Source: Heterohyrax brucei
Lineage: Eukaryota > Chordata > Mammalia > Hyracoidea > Procaviidae
Direction of reading: 5' to 3'
Length of the DNA stretch: 64,000 nt
Assembly: GCA_028571685.1 (NCBI GenBank)
Contig: CM053140.1
Location: 26,455,501 to 26,519,500, forward strand
Positions 1 to 12,299 of the stretch are shown here, piece after piece; the first letter of the stretch is position 1, and every line of letters begins with the position of its first letter. A program made the translations under genes and the position numbers. The notes below the pieces were generated by a model, which saw only the letters and a list, made by a program, of their open reading frames with translations, had not been told where the DNA came from and made no database searches.

Positions 1-326
1 GAGCCTACAAAGGACCAGGCCAGAGCATGCGCGGACAGTTCCTCACAGGCCTATCTATCTCTGAACTCCCGAGTGCCTCCTCCGCTTCCTCCTTGGCTGA
101 GTACTATGTGGGTAAACAGCCTTTCGCAGACGTCACCTAAATCTTCCCTTTTAAGGCTGCATTCTGGGAAAAGTCCCCCTACCCCATTCCCCCCTTTCTC
201 CCCTAGTTCATTCTGCGTACACACCCCCAGGTGCATGGGCTTTGTGCCCTGGGTCAGCTAGTAACTCCTTACCCTAGCCTTTGTTCCCCTTATTCTGAAG
301 ATGGACCATTTTGAAATTTCTTTCTC
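1..326. other. Left edge, no recognised gene or repeat
   Basis: GC-moderate sequence with C-rich runs around 170-210. Short open frames occur on both strands, but none resembles a known exon and no convincing splice pair is visible. It directly precedes an L1-type tail. Confidence 0.4.
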
Positions 327-400
327 ACAATGTGTGCCAACTGTTTACTGAGAAACAAGTTTGTCCTGGAAACCTTCATCTAAAGTACAAATTTAAAAAA
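327..400 (+). repeat. L1-type 3' tail fragment
   Basis: Carries the string GTTTACTGAGAAACAAGTTT followed by TTCATCTAAAGTACAAA, the same terminal sequence seen at 26235-26285 in a complete A-tailed copy. I take it as the end of an afrotherian L1 3' untranslated region. Confidence 0.5.
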
Positions 401-902
401 TGCTGGTGTGAAAAACCAGCTCATGAATATTTGTCATTTTACTGATTGGTATCTATGAGACCTCCTGAAACGAAAATTGAGAAAGTCCACAGTGTTTTTT
501 CCAATTAGATCACGAGGTTTTGAGTTTGTTTTTACACAGATAAGATTGTTTTACAAGGGCTGCAGAAAAGCTTTCGGTAAAAAACAAGCAACAACAACAG
601 CAAGTCGATGAACTTGAACTTCGGCTCAGGCTTTCTTATGGTGAATTTTTGGATTTGTAGGTAAGAAAAACTGCTTAAAATGAAAATACGATGTCTGGGC
701 TTGTTTGTTTTTCTTTTATACACCTCGTAATGCAGGATGTTAGCAGGGAAGCTATATGTCGGATCAATGGCTATATGGGAACTCTCAGGACTTTCTGCAC
801 AACATAAAAGTACTCCAAACAAAAATAATAATACTGTTTCAAAAACCAAAAGCACACACACACGAATATAGAGACTACAACTATTTTCATTTTAAAAGAG
901 AA
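401..902. other. Unassigned sequence
   Basis: AT-rich with a CAACAACAACAG run near 589-600 and a short CA repeat at 854-863. No gene signature seen. Confidence 0.4.
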
Positions 903-1051
903 TGTCGCTGAGTCGCCTCTGACTCATAACAACCCTATAGGACAGAGTAGAACTGCCCCAAAGAGTTTCTAAGGAGCACCTGGTGAATTCGAACTGCCCA
1001 CCTTTTGGTTAGCAGTTGTAGCACTTAACCACCATGCTGCCAGAGTTTCCT
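903..1051 (-). repeat. AfroSINE, minus strand
   Basis: Read on the minus strand it has the tRNA-like head with box A (GTGGTTAAG) and box B (GTTCGAATTC) and the diagnostic body GGGGCAGTTCTACTCTGTCC. The tail side lies at 903. Close to full length. Confidence 0.85.
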
Positions 1052-1239
1052 TAAAAGACAAAGGGGTATAGAATTCCTTGTTGCTGTTTTTCATTCTAGC
1101 TCTGTAAATAGTTCACTCCACTCTCTGCTTGCCTGCATGGTTTCTGAAAAGAATTCTACATAATTCTTATCTTTATTCCTTTATAGGTAAAATTTTATTT
1201 ATTTCCTTTTTGGCTTCTTTTAAGCTTATCTCTTTGTCT

Positions 1240-1320
1240 TTGTGTTTGTTTTTTTTTTACAATTTGTTAGGTGCCTACATGTAGGGTTTTTTTGTTTTGT
1301 TTTGTTTTTGTTTTATTAAT
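1240..1320. repeat. T-rich / TTTTG simple repeat
   Basis: Long T runs and a TTTTG-type repeat at 1286-1318. It may be the reversed A-rich tail of an element I cannot place. Confidence 0.5.
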
Positions 1321-1397
1321 ATTTCTCCTGCTTGATGACTGCTGCCATATACTAACAGTTCCTCCTGGCAGTTGCGAGGCAGCCACAGGTAGCTTCA

Positions 1398-1710
1398 AAT
1401 CTGGAACCAAGAACCACGTCACTATCTTCCCCTCCCATCTATGACACTACCCACTGCTTTTTACAATAAAAGGGACTCCCAAAGTACATACAGAGTCTTT
1501 CTCCACTCACAGAGACTGACCCATTCCCTCTTCAAATGTACTTTGCTTAATAAAACACTACCACCATTTGCTACCAAAAAGGTTGCATCCTCTTGTGTTA
1601 TGGGGGAGGGGGAGCCCAGTTTGCTGTTCAGTGGGAGACAGACTTGCTAGTCTGATCTCTAGAACTTGAACCAGGTCACTCAGGATCTAATCAGTTACAG
1701 AATCTCAACA
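1398..1710 (+). mobile_element. LTR fossil (retroviral family A), 5' part missing
   Basis: Matches the second half of the copy at 12300-12970: shared blocks around the AATAAA signal (near 1549) and the closing GGATCTAATCAGTTACA block. Orientation + from the polyadenylation signal. Family unnamed; divergence between the two copies by eye suggests an old insertion. Fragmentary. Confidence 0.6.
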
Positions 1711-1829
1711 ATCCCTATCCTCCTTTTCCAAATCATTCCTCTTCCTTTAACACAAACACACTTCTCCCTAAGTTTCCTGTCTAATATTTCCAACTGCTGT
1801 TGTCAATTTGATCCCATACAGTTTTTTAA

Positions 1830-2510
1830 AAGGCATAATGCTCAAGACAGACATTCTTCTTTTTTTTTCTTTTTCAGATGTTCTAGTCAAGAAAAGTTAT
1901 TCTTTGGTTTAAAGACTTCAAGAGATGTTTTTGGCTTAAGGTTGAAAGATAACTTCAGAGCAGTAATTTCAAGGCTTCATCAGTCTCCATGGCTTGAAAA
2001 AGTCTGGCTTCTATTTGAATTCTGTTCTGTACTTTCTCCCTTTTGATCAGGATTCTTCTATAGAATCATTTGATCAAAACATTCAGTACCAGTAGCTAGA
2101 CATCATCCAGTTCTTCAAGTCTGATGACAAAGGAGGCAGAACTTCCCCCAGCTTTAGAAGTAGCACTTCTTACAAGGACAGTAGACCAGGTCCAGAAGCA
2201 GAAAGTGGAACTCAGTTTGCTAAGTGTATAAATGAAACTGAAAATCAACAAACAGAACCTGGAGGAAAAAAATAGCTGTGCTCTTGAAAAGTATATACAT
2301 TCCCCAAAGGGATACACCATTCCTCGGGATACTGTACCTAACAACTTGCTGTGGGGAACAAGTGCTGCAAACCCTCTCAATATCTCCTTGCTTCAAAAAC
2401 CCATTTACTACATTGTTCTCAAAAGACATATCAAATATTAAACTGACAGAGGTAGCATCAAGTTGGCAGAACAGTCAAAAGCTTCCTGTGGTCCCTCTTG
2501 CAATGAAGAC
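1830..2510 (-). repeat. Possible diverged afrotherian L1 3' region
   Basis: Begins with a T-rich block and contains phrases resembling the long 3' untranslated region seen elsewhere in the window (48721-49262). The match is weak and from memory, so the label is tentative. Confidence 0.3.
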
Positions 2511-4123
2511 CTGAAACAACAAAGTAATCAAATATACATGACAATCTAGGAGTCCTGAGCATCTAAGATGAGTTGAGGAGTCAGACAGGGGGAGCGGGAG
2601 GGAGAGACAGTTCAGAGGCAATGAAAAACACCAGACCTGACCTAGCCAGCACCCTACAGGCTGGATCTTTAGGAGCACGGGGGTTGAGGCAAGCAGAGAT
2701 GCTTGGGACATGTTTCACCATGCTGCAAAAAACTGTGGGGTAGGGGGTCAGCTGAAGGCTCTGTAGCCCGGGAAAGTGGCGTTGGATCTGTGAAAGTCAA
2801 GTGCAAGCACCCAACCTACTACTCCAGGGCTAAAAATACCCCTTCGTGCCCCGAGAAGTGCCTCTTCCACTCATCTGCCCCTTCCCAGCTCAGCTCTGGT
2901 GCAGTCTCGGAGTGTTCACCGGTTCCCACCTGTCCTGGGCTGGATGTGGGACGGGTCACTTCTGACCCAGTCTCCCAGCTTTGGGGCAGGTACAAATAAA
3001 CAAATGATCAAACAAAGAAAGGAAGTTGCCAGTTCCTCTAAGCTGGGAGCTCAGGGATGACCTCCCCAAACAAGTCTTGCAGCTTTAAAAAATCTCCACG
3101 TCCCCTAAGCCGGGATCTTAGAGCAGGCACTACCCCTTGGCCTAGGTACAGGTACAAGGAGTCCATGGATTTCAAATGGCTCTCACCCCTCCCTGGACCT
3201 GTATGGTCCCATTCAACAGCATAGGCCTCGTTAGCACAGCTCAACAAAGTATATACTTGAAGCCTATTTTCAACTGCAGCAGCTCAAGGCAAGTGGCAGA
3301 TTTGTGACATTTGATGTTACCCTGTCTATTAACCAGGTTGCTCACCCACCCACATCAGGGGGCATGAGGACTGTCAGCTTTACTGAAGCCACCTAGCTAA
3401 CCATGACAGAGGTCTGAGAATAAGTGGTACCTCCTAGTCCTTACAGCCAACAGCATTGGGTGCCCAAAGTCTGCCTGCAAAAGCCACCCATCTATGCACT
3501 TTCAGGGGACAGGGACATGCCTTTCACCATGATACTCAGGGGCAGTAATCAGGGCCCTATCTTGCTCTGCACATAACCCCTCACTCCAGCCAGATACCTG
3601 TACCTGCTCCAATCCCCCCATGCAGGCTTCCCTGTCTGTCACTGCAGTTGAGAGCCTGTAGCACACACTCAGTGACCAGTGACCTGAACACCTGAGCTGA
3701 ATCCACACAAGGAAAGTAAACAGACCTAACCACCCTGCAACACCTAGCAACAGGTCATGAGTGCTTTAAAGATGCCAACACTCAAAGCAGCTCACATGCT
3801 TAGCCCACTTGGGCATATCAAAACAAGAAGCTAGGACACAGAAAACAAACACAATAAATAAATACAATAACTGAGTAATGACTTGGAGACAACAGTCAAT
3901 ATCAAATCTCATAAACAGACAGACCATGATTGCTCCAGCAAGCAACCAAAGACCCAGGAAACCTCCTAGAGAAAAAGAACTAATTACTGGAGAAAGAATT
4001 CAGAAGATTACTATATAGAGAGTTCTTTAAGAGACCAGGAAAGAGATCAGGCGAAACTCAGACCACGCCAAGGAACACATAGACAGAGAAATAGAGGAAT
4101 TTAGGAAAGCTAAGCAAGAGCAG

Positions 4124-4295
4124 GGAAAACCTGGTGGCGTAGTGGTTAAGTGCTATGGCTGCTAACCAAAATGTTGGCACTGCAAATCCACCAGGTGCTC
4201 CTTGGAAACTATGGGGTAGTTCTGCTCTGTCTTATAAGGTCACTATGAATCATCAACTGGACAGCACTGGGTTTGGTTTGGTTTGATTTTGTTTG
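4124..4295 (+). repeat. AfroSINE inside L1/HAL1
   Basis: Full-length plus-strand copy: head GGTGGCGTAGTGGTTAAGTG, box B-like GCAAATCCACCAGG, body GGGGTAGTTCTGCTCTGTC and a TTTGGTTTGGTTTG tail. Confidence 0.9.
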
Positions 4296-4303
4296 AACAA
4301 GAG

Positions 4304-4476
4304 TAGGGAAATATTGGTGGTATAGTGGTTAAGAGTTACAGCTGCTAACTAAAAGGAAATCGGTTTCAATCCACCAGGCACTCCTTAGAAACCCAATGAA
4401 GCAGTTGTACTCTATCTTACGGAGTAGCTATGAGTCAGAATTGACTCAATGGGAATGGGTTTTGTTTTTGTTTTAA
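4304..4476 (+). repeat. Second AfroSINE in tandem
   Basis: Another plus-strand copy starting only about 9 bp after the previous one, more diverged in the head. The sequences just before both copies (AGAGCAGGGAAA and AGAGTAGGGAAA) are alike, consistent with insertion of one next to the target site of the other. Confidence 0.85.
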
Positions 4477-5439
4477 TACAAAAACACAATGACACGTTTA
4501 ACAGGCTGCTATAATACATAGAGGCAAACAGAAATCCAAAAGGTTAGCAATAAAATTTCAGAATTAGATAACTCAGTAGAGAGTCATAGGAGAAGAATGA
4601 GGCAACAGAAGTCTGATATGGTAACACTGAAGCTAAAGTACTTGATACCAATTTATTTGAGAAAAAAATCAGACAAAATAATTTAAAAAAATGAAGAAAT
4701 CCTAAGAATTATGTAGGACTGTATCAAGAGAAATAACCTACGAGTAATTGGACTAGCAAGACAGAGGAGATAACAGAAAATACTAAGAGAACTGCTGAAA
4801 ATTTGTTGCCGGGAAACTTTCCACATATTGTGAAAAACAAGAAGTTGTCTCTCCAAGAAGGTCACTGAACCCTAGATATGCTAGATACTCAAAGAAAGTT
4901 ACCAAGACATATTATAATCAAACTTGCTAAAACCACATATAAAGAGAGAATTGTAAGAACAGCTGAGGGTAAACAAAAAGTTACCTGCAAAGGGGAGCTC
5001 AGGTTACTCAGCAGAAACCATGAAGGCAAGAAGGCCATGGGATGGCATATATAAAGCCTTGAAGGGGGGGATGCCAGCCAAGAATCATATATCCAGCAAA
5101 ACTCTCTCAAATATAACCACAAAATTAAGGTTATTTTCAGATAAACAGAAGCTAAGAGAATGTACAAAAACCAAATCAAAATTACGAGAAATACTAAAGA
5201 CTCTTTTCATCTGTGAAAATAGCCTTCAGATGATCAAATTAAAGGCTGACAATATTAGAGTCAGTATAAGCAACATAAGGGAGGGCTGTTTGGTTTTGAA
5301 GAATTACTTTTTATTTCTTCAAAAAGTGGTTTTCAAAGAACAGTCTTTTAGCATTTATTTCTTGGCATTCATGGGTGGAATTGTTTAAACTATTATAATG
5401 ACTTTTAATCTACAGAACATTCTATAACTAACATATTAC

Positions 5440-7270
5440 TAGTTATTGAAATAGCTGATTCTCATATTAAAAGAGGGGAAGGAAAACAAAAATGTTTTTA
5501 TATCAAAAATTAGAACTTTGAAAATCAATAATATTTTTATAAAAACTTTTTAGTGATTTTTGAAATTTTACTCAATATTATGTAGCTAATTTTGGTTTTA
5601 TGTTATTTTTGATCAGCAACAACTTGAAAAACTCAGATTTTACACAATAGTTCAAAAAATCATGATACAGTTTAATATAACTTATGTCTGAAACAGTTTT
5701 TAAAGTTGACAGCTTTTTTAAAAAAAAATTATGTTTGAGCATTTTCAGCAAGGTAGCAAAGTAAAATTTATTTGTATCCAACAAAAAAAAATATGGCTGT
5801 AATTAACTTATAGTTTTTTAAAAGTGAAAGACTTGTTGGAAATTACAAAAGTAATATAAGCTTAAATCAGACAAAAAATTATCTCAAAAACCCTACTTTA
5901 AAAGTTTTAGATATAACCCATAACGTAGTTAGAATATATTAATATACCAGTATTATTATATCTCTAAACATCTGAAATGATGAGAATTTTCTAGCTAAAC
6001 CATTGTCTTGATGACAACTAGATATAAAAGAAATTAATTTGTGATTAAGTTAGCAACTGAAATAATAGAGTTATAGTATAATAACATGTGTTTGTTTAGC
6101 ATCATGTAAATATTATTGACATGTATTTTTAACTCAAAGAAAATAGCATTTTAAAAAATTTCACAGCATGTTTTATGTAATTCATAGTATATTAAATAAA
6201 CTTTTATTATTACCATTATTATTTTATAAAAACAGAAACAAATATTTTGTGGCTTTCTATGGAGTTTTAAAGTTCTTAGCAGTTGATTACAGATTACAGT
6301 GAAATAATACTTGAGTTATTTAAATAAACATTTTAAAGATAAAAACTTTAGCTTTAGAACTATTTAGCTTAGTTTTAACTTAGGAATTTATTTTAATGAC
6401 AGACTCAATTCTTGATTTTAAAGCACATTACACAATGAATAAATCAACCCTTTAACCTAAAAATTAAAGAAAATTGTGTTATTTTAACAGTGAGAAACTC
6501 AATTCTTTGTTATTTAATCTTAAGGCTTTTAGGAATTCTTATGATTGAACATATCAGTCTTTGGGTTGTAATAAAAAAGAAATTTGATCATATTAAACAA
6601 AAAGTCTTTTTAAGAAAACCTTCAAACTTTTTTGTCTGTTATATGGAATTGACTCAAGAGCAATGGGTTTTATATTTATTTTTTACAGTATAATTTTAAG
6701 CAGTAAATATATTTACTGTTAGACTTAAATATATATAGACATATCTTTTCTCTGTGGTACAAGTTTAGCTTTCTTTACTATCTTTAACTTTTCATTGAAC
6801 TTTCTATCATTTTCTATATTTATCTTAGTTTTTGTCCTCTTTTTTTAGGTTGGAACAACCAATTTTGTTCTCTTTAGAACAAAATTACTGTCTTTCAACA
6901 AAATACATTCTGTATATTCAAATTCAGTTTGATTATGTAAAAAGATCCCGAAACCTAATTAAGGTTGACATATTACATAACAATAAAAACTGCTAGAACA
7001 AATTTATCTCATTAATTCCTAGAGACATTAGGACTAGTTAATTTCTCTAAGTGTAATAAACTAAATTACACAGAGAAATTTCTTAAAAGAAATACTATAA
7101 TAGAATTTAATAATACCATCTAGAGGCAAATAACTATTATATTTTTACAACATTATTTATGAGTGTTTTAAAGAATAACTTAGAACAATTTGTTTTTTTA
7201 AAAGCTTTGTCATACTAAGCAAATAAATTTTTTATAATCAATTAGTTTATGTTAAAAATTTTGTAGAGTA
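5440..7270. other. Very AT-rich block, no gene seen
   Basis: About 1.8 kb with long A and T runs, composition unlike the rest of the window. Open frames are short on both strands. It follows the L1/HAL1 remnant and may be its diverged 3' part, an AT-rich old element, or plain intergenic DNA. Confidence 0.5.
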
Positions 7271-8232
7271 GCTACTGAAGCCTCAGTCAGGTATATAAGC
7301 CAGAAACTCGGGCTTAAACAAACAGCAACTGCTAGATTTAGCTTCTAATTTCATTGTTCTAAATCAAAGGCAAATAAACCAGATTCAAAAGATTCTCAAG
7401 GTGACTAGTGATTTTCTTCAACCTGTCAGACAGACAGATGAAAATGTGTGCAAAACAAAATCTAAACTCAATTCTTTCTTGGAATCAAACAAATGCTTAT
7501 AAGGCTCTGAGATTTCTAGACAGTGATCAGATTACAAACCTGAACTGACATCTTGGTGAGTATGTGTAAATTTATACATCAACAAAAATAAAGCAGACGC
7601 AGAGAAAACAAATCCTACAATAAAATGCAGGAGGGAGAGGAGGTTTTACACAGAGTTAAAGGAAAGCTTGGACCTGAGGGATTTCCCTTGTATTCCTGAC
7701 TCCATCACGGAGACGGAGGGCCCCAACACGACCCAGCTCAGTACTGTCAGCCCAGCTCCCAGATGTCTTGGTAGCTGTAGAGTCCAATTCTACTAAAATC
7801 CCTTCATGGTCAGCAAGAACTGTTACACCGAAATATGAAACTTACAAACTGTTACGAAGAAAATAAGGAGTTTTATTGAAGGACAGAATAACATTTTCTG
7901 GAATGGGAAATCATAGAGACATCCAGGCAAGCAGGATGCTGGGTGTTCTCCCTTGTAAGGACTGAGAACTTTCTATCAAGTGAGGTAAACAAGTGATCAT
8001 GCTCATAAGCACGGGAAATGAAGAAGAGAGATTTGCAAGGGGTTGTCAAGTGACTTCTTAAAATAACCATTTATCTTAACATTAACTTCTTATTTCTCGA
8101 TACAACTTGACTAAGGTACTGTTTCTAAAATGATCTGTGTAAACAGTTTGAAATAGAAGCTTGGTGATGAACGGTAGGTCTAACCCAACTTAACCGAGGC
8201 TCCAAAAATAACCATTTGATTAAGAAATACTC
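7271..8232. other. Unassigned, mixed composition
   Basis: Contains a more GC-rich patch (7680-7800) and a block at 7850-8080 that may be an old LTR reading minus, but I cannot match it to other copies here. No supported gene. Confidence 0.3.
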
Positions 8233-8233
8233 A

Positions 8234-8383
8234 CTGCCGTTGAGTCAATTCCGACTACTAGTGACCCTATAGGACACAGTCGAACTGCTCCATAGGATTT
8301 CCAAGGAGCACCTGGTGGATTTGAACCGCCAGTCTTTTGGTTAGCAGCTATAGCACTTAACAACTAAGCCACCGGGATTTCCA
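8234..8383 (-). repeat. AfroSINE, minus strand
   Basis: Nearly complete minus-strand copy with GAGTCAATTCCGACT, CTATAGGACACAGTCGAACT and GGTGGATTTGAACCGCC; head ends in AACAACTAAGCCACCGGG. Confidence 0.9.
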
Positions 8384-8467
8384 AGTAAGTAAGAATTAAC
8401 CTTAAATCTGAGGCCTTTTGACGTGTAAACATTATTTATCTTGGCTAACAGTGAATTCTCATTTTGA

Positions 8468-11400
8468 GTTATGCATGACTCAAAACAAAATGAAACAGTT
8501 GCAAACATCCACTAATAATCAGAACGTGGAATGTATAAAGTATGAATCCAGGAACATTGTTGTTGTTAGGTGCTGCTGAGTCGGTTCCGACTCATAGCGA
8601 TCCCATGCACAACAGAATGAGACATGGCCCGGTCCTGCGCCATGCCCACAATCATTCTGATGCTGAAGCACATTGTTGCAGCCACTGTAAAGGTCCCGAA
8701 GGCTTTACTCCATCTACGTCATTAAGGTCAACTCAACTCTGAGGAGGCATCTTTTCCCAGTCATCTTTTGAGTGCCTTCCCATCTGAGGGCTCATTTTCT
8801 GACACTGTGTCCAACAATTTTCTGCTGCTATTCATAAGGTTTTCATGGGCTAATTATTTTCAGAAGTAGACTGCGGCATGCTTCTTCCTAGTCTGTCTCA
8901 GTCTGCAAGATCAGCTGAATTCTGCCATCAGTGACCCTGATGGTGTCTGAATACCAGTGGCATCGCTTCCAGTATCACGACAACATGCAAGTCCCCACAG
9001 TATGACAAACTAACAGAAAAGTGGGAGAGGAAAATTGGAAATTGTCAAAAATGAAATGGAATGCTTATGCATCCGTATCCTAGGCACTAGTGAGCTGAAA
9101 TGGACCAGTATTGGCCATTTTGAATCAATCATGTGGTCTACCACATCAGGAATGACAACTTGAAGATGAATGGTATCGCATTCATCATCAAAAAGAACAT
9201 TTCAAGACCTGCCCTGAAGTACGATGATATCAGTGATAGGATAATATCCACACGCCTACAAGCAAGTCCAGTTAATGTGACTATTATTTAAATTTATGCA
9301 GGAACCACTAAGGCCAAAGATGAAGAGATTGGAGATTTTTACCAGCTTCTGCAGCCTGAAATTGATCAAATATGCATTCAGGATGCATTGACAATTACTG
9401 GTGACTGGAATGCAAAAGTTGGAAACAAAGAAGGATCAGTAATGGAAAATGCAGCCTTGGTCATAGAAATGATGCCAGAGAGTGCATGATAGAATTTTAC
9501 AAGACCAATAACTTCTTTATTGCAATTCCTTTTTTTTCCACCAACATAAACGGTGACTGTACACATAGACCTCACTGGATGGAACACACAGGAATCAAAT
9601 CGACTACATTTGTGGAAAAAGATGATGGAAAAGCTCCATATCAGCAGTCAGAACAAGACCAGGTGCTGACTGCAGCACAGACCATCAACTGTTCATATGC
9701 AAGTTCAAACTGAAACCGACAAAAATTAGAACAAGTCCATGAGAGCCAAAGTACAACGGTGAGTACATCCCACCTGAGTTTAAAGACCATCACGGGAACA
9801 GATCTGATGCATTGAACACTAACGACTAAAAATCAGAAGAGTTGTGGAATAACATCAGAGACATCATCCATGAACAAAGGAGAGGTCATTAAAAAGACAG
9901 GAAAGAAATTGGATGTCAGATGAAACACTAATACTTGCTTTTGAACGTTGAGTAGCTAAAGCAAAAGGAAGGAACGGTGAAGTAAAAGAACTGAATAAAA
10001 GATTTTGAAGGGCAGCTCAAGAAGGCGAAATATTATAAAGACATGTGCAAAGAGCTGGAAATAGAAAACCCAAAGGGAAGAACACACTCCACATTTCTCA
10101 AGTTGAAAGAGCTGAAGAGAAAATCCAAGCCTCAAGTTGCAACCGTAGAGGGTTCTAGAGGGAAAATATTAAACAACTTAGGAAGCATCAAAAGAAGATG
10201 AATGGTATACACGGGGTCATTATACCAGAGAGAACTGGTCAGCGTTCAATCACTTCAAGAGGTAGCATATGGTCAGAAACTGATAGTAACGAAAGAAGAA
10301 CTTGAAGCTGCATTGAAGGCATTGGCGAAAAGCAAGGCTCCAGGAACTGATGGAGTATCCACTGAGATGTTTCAACAAATGGGCACAGCACCAGAAGTGC
10401 TCACTTGTCTATGCCAAGAAATTTGTGTAACAGTTACGTGGCCAATCAACTGGAAGAGATCCATGTTTATGCCTATTCCTAAGAAAGGTGATCGATCCAA
10501 CCAAATGCAGAAATTATCAAACAATATCATTAATATCACATGCAAACAAAAATTTATTAAAGATCATTCAAAAGCAACTACAACAGTATATTGGTAGCAA
10601 ACTGCCAGAAATTCAAGCTGGATTCAGAAGAGGATGTGGAACCAGGGATATCATTGCTGATGTCAGATGGATATTGGCTGAAACAGAGAATACCAGAAAG
10701 ATGGTTTACCCGTGTTTCATTGACTATGCAAAGGCATTTGACTCTGTGGATCATAACAAATTATGGATAACATTGCAGAGAATGGGAATTCCAGAACAGT
10801 TCATTGTGCTCATGAAGAATCTGTACATGCATCAAGAGACAGTCGTGTGAACAGAACAAGGGGATGCTGCACGGTTTAAAGTCAGGAAAGGTGTGCATCA
10901 GGGCTTTAGGCTTTCACCATACCTCTTCAATTTGTATGCCAAGCCAATCTGTACTACCTTAAGCAGAACAAGGTACTGGGATTGGAGGAAAACTCATTAA
11001 CAGTCTGCATTTGCAGATGACACAACCTTGCTTCTCAAAAGTGAAGAGGATTTGAAACACTTACTGATGAAGATCAAGGACCACAGCCCTTAGTACGATT
11101 TGTGCCTCAACGTCAAGAAAACAAAAATCCTCCCAACTGGTCCTGTAAGCAACATTGTGATAAATGGAGAAAGGATTGAGGTTGTCAAGGATTTCATTTC
11201 ACTTGGTTCCACAGTCAATACCCATGGAAGCAGCAGTCAAGAAATCAAAAGAAGCATTGCAAAGAGAAAATCTGCCACAAAGGACCTCTTAAAGTGTTAC
11301 ACAGTAAAGATGTTACCTTGAAGACTAAGGTGCACCCCACCCAAGCCATGGTGTTTTCAACCACATCACGTGCACTCAAAAGCTGGACAATGAATAAGGA

Positions 11401-11791
11401 AGACAGAAGAATCGAAGCCTTTGAATTGTGGTGTTGGAGAAGAATAGTGAATGTACCATGGACCGCCAAAAGAACCAACAGCTCTGTTCTGGAAGAAGTA
11501 CCACCAGAGTGCTCCTTTGAAGTAAAGATAGCGAGACTGCATCTCACCTATTTTGGACATGTCATCAGGAGGAATCAGTTCCTGGAGAAGGACATCATGC
11601 TGGATAGAATGGAGGGTCGGCAGAAATCAGGAAGGCCCTTCACAAGGTGCACTGACACAGCGCTGGCAACAAGGGGCTTAAGTATTAAAAACAATCATGG
11701 GCGTGGTGTGGGACTGCGCAGTGTCCCATTCTGTTATGCACAGGGTGGCTACGCGTCAGAGCCACCTTGACGGCACCTAATAACCACAAAC
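8468..11791 (+). mobile_element. RTE/BovB-type LINE, 5'-truncated, decayed
   Basis: Non-LTR retrotransposon encoding an APE-type endonuclease and reverse transcriptase. Endonuclease pieces: NGIAFIIKKNIS near 9170 and ITGDWNAKVGN near 9392. RT pieces: KSKAPGTDGVSTEMFQQ (10330-10380), FIDYAKAFDSVDHNKLW (10719-10770, motif A), FADD (10999-11030 region, motif C), and the RRNQFLEKDIMLDRMEGRQK block (11569-11630) near the end. Frames are broken by several stops and shifts, so it is dead. Ends in the characteristic GACGGCACCTAATAACCACAAACA. A smaller RTE derivative is inserted at 8555-9027. Confidence 0.92.
8555..9027 (-). mobile_element. Internally deleted RTE derivative nested in RTE
   Basis: On the minus strand this joins the RTE 5' end (from about 9020 back to 8695, including the untranslated leader) directly to the RTE 3' end (8555-8690), skipping the coding region. 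It is flanked by AGGAA at 8550-8554 and 9028-9032, and removing it restores the host RTE sequence. It therefore looks like a non-autonomous RTE deletion derivative moved by RTE machinery. Confidence 0.75.
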
Positions 11792-11820
11792 AGGGAATTA
11801 GGGTTTTAAGAAAAACAACC

Positions 11821-11955
11821 TGTTGCTGTTGAGTCAATTCCAACTCATAGCGACCCTGAAGGACACAGTCAAACTGCTCTGTGGAGTTTCTAGTGAGTGC
11901 CTGGTGGACTTGAACTGCAGGTCTTCTGGTTAGCAGAGATAGCTTTTAAGTACTA
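11821..11955 (-). repeat. AfroSINE, minus strand
   Basis: Minus-strand copy with GTTGAGTCAATTCCAACTCA, then GGTGGACTTGAACTGCAGG; the head is shortened. Confidence 0.85.
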
Positions 11956-12299
11956 GGGAATTAAGATTAGAGTAGTTAAGACAGTAAGTGAAGCTTTTTG
12001 AAATGTAATGCTCTAAACAAGCCCTGGGCAAATCTTTATTTAGATAAGAAATTCTGCCTTTCCTTTTTTAAAACGGTAAACTTTGACGAAAGGTTGAATG
12101 TTTCCTTAAAAGAGTAGAAACGAAGTTTTCAGCTTAATTCAGAATTCCAGAATCTAATTTTAGTTCTTGAAATCACCTAACTTAGAGGTGCTGGTATTTC
12201 AGATTTTAAAAATCCACACGCAAGTTCATACATAATTTCAGTACTGTGAAAATTTTATTTTTAACATCAGGAAAGTGCTATACTTAAAATCGCAGTTTT
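11956..12299. other. Unassigned AT-rich sequence
   Basis: No open frame, repeat or signal recognised between the AfroSINE and the following LTR. Confidence 0.4.

Larger units (their letters stand above)
2540..5290 (+). mobile_element. L1/HAL1-type LINE, 5' region and ORF1 remnant
   Basis: The part near 4995-5230 translates with SAETMKARRPWDGIYKALKG, then PAKNHISSKTLSNITTKLRL and FSDKQKLREC, the carboxy-terminal domain of L1 ORF1 protein (family pattern: L-SAET-ARR-W--I, P---SYPAKLSF, FTDKQMLRD). The preceding A-rich part (3950-4120, 4480-4990) fits the coiled-coil portion and 2540-3900 the 5' region. No reverse transcriptase follows, so either a HAL1-type element lacking ORF2 or a truncated L1. 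Two AfroSINEs are inserted in it. Confidence 0.6.

Noticed and set aside
10202-11770. Reverse transcriptase open frames as a host gene
   Set aside because: They are pieces of a decayed RTE LINE with the usual motif order and element ends.
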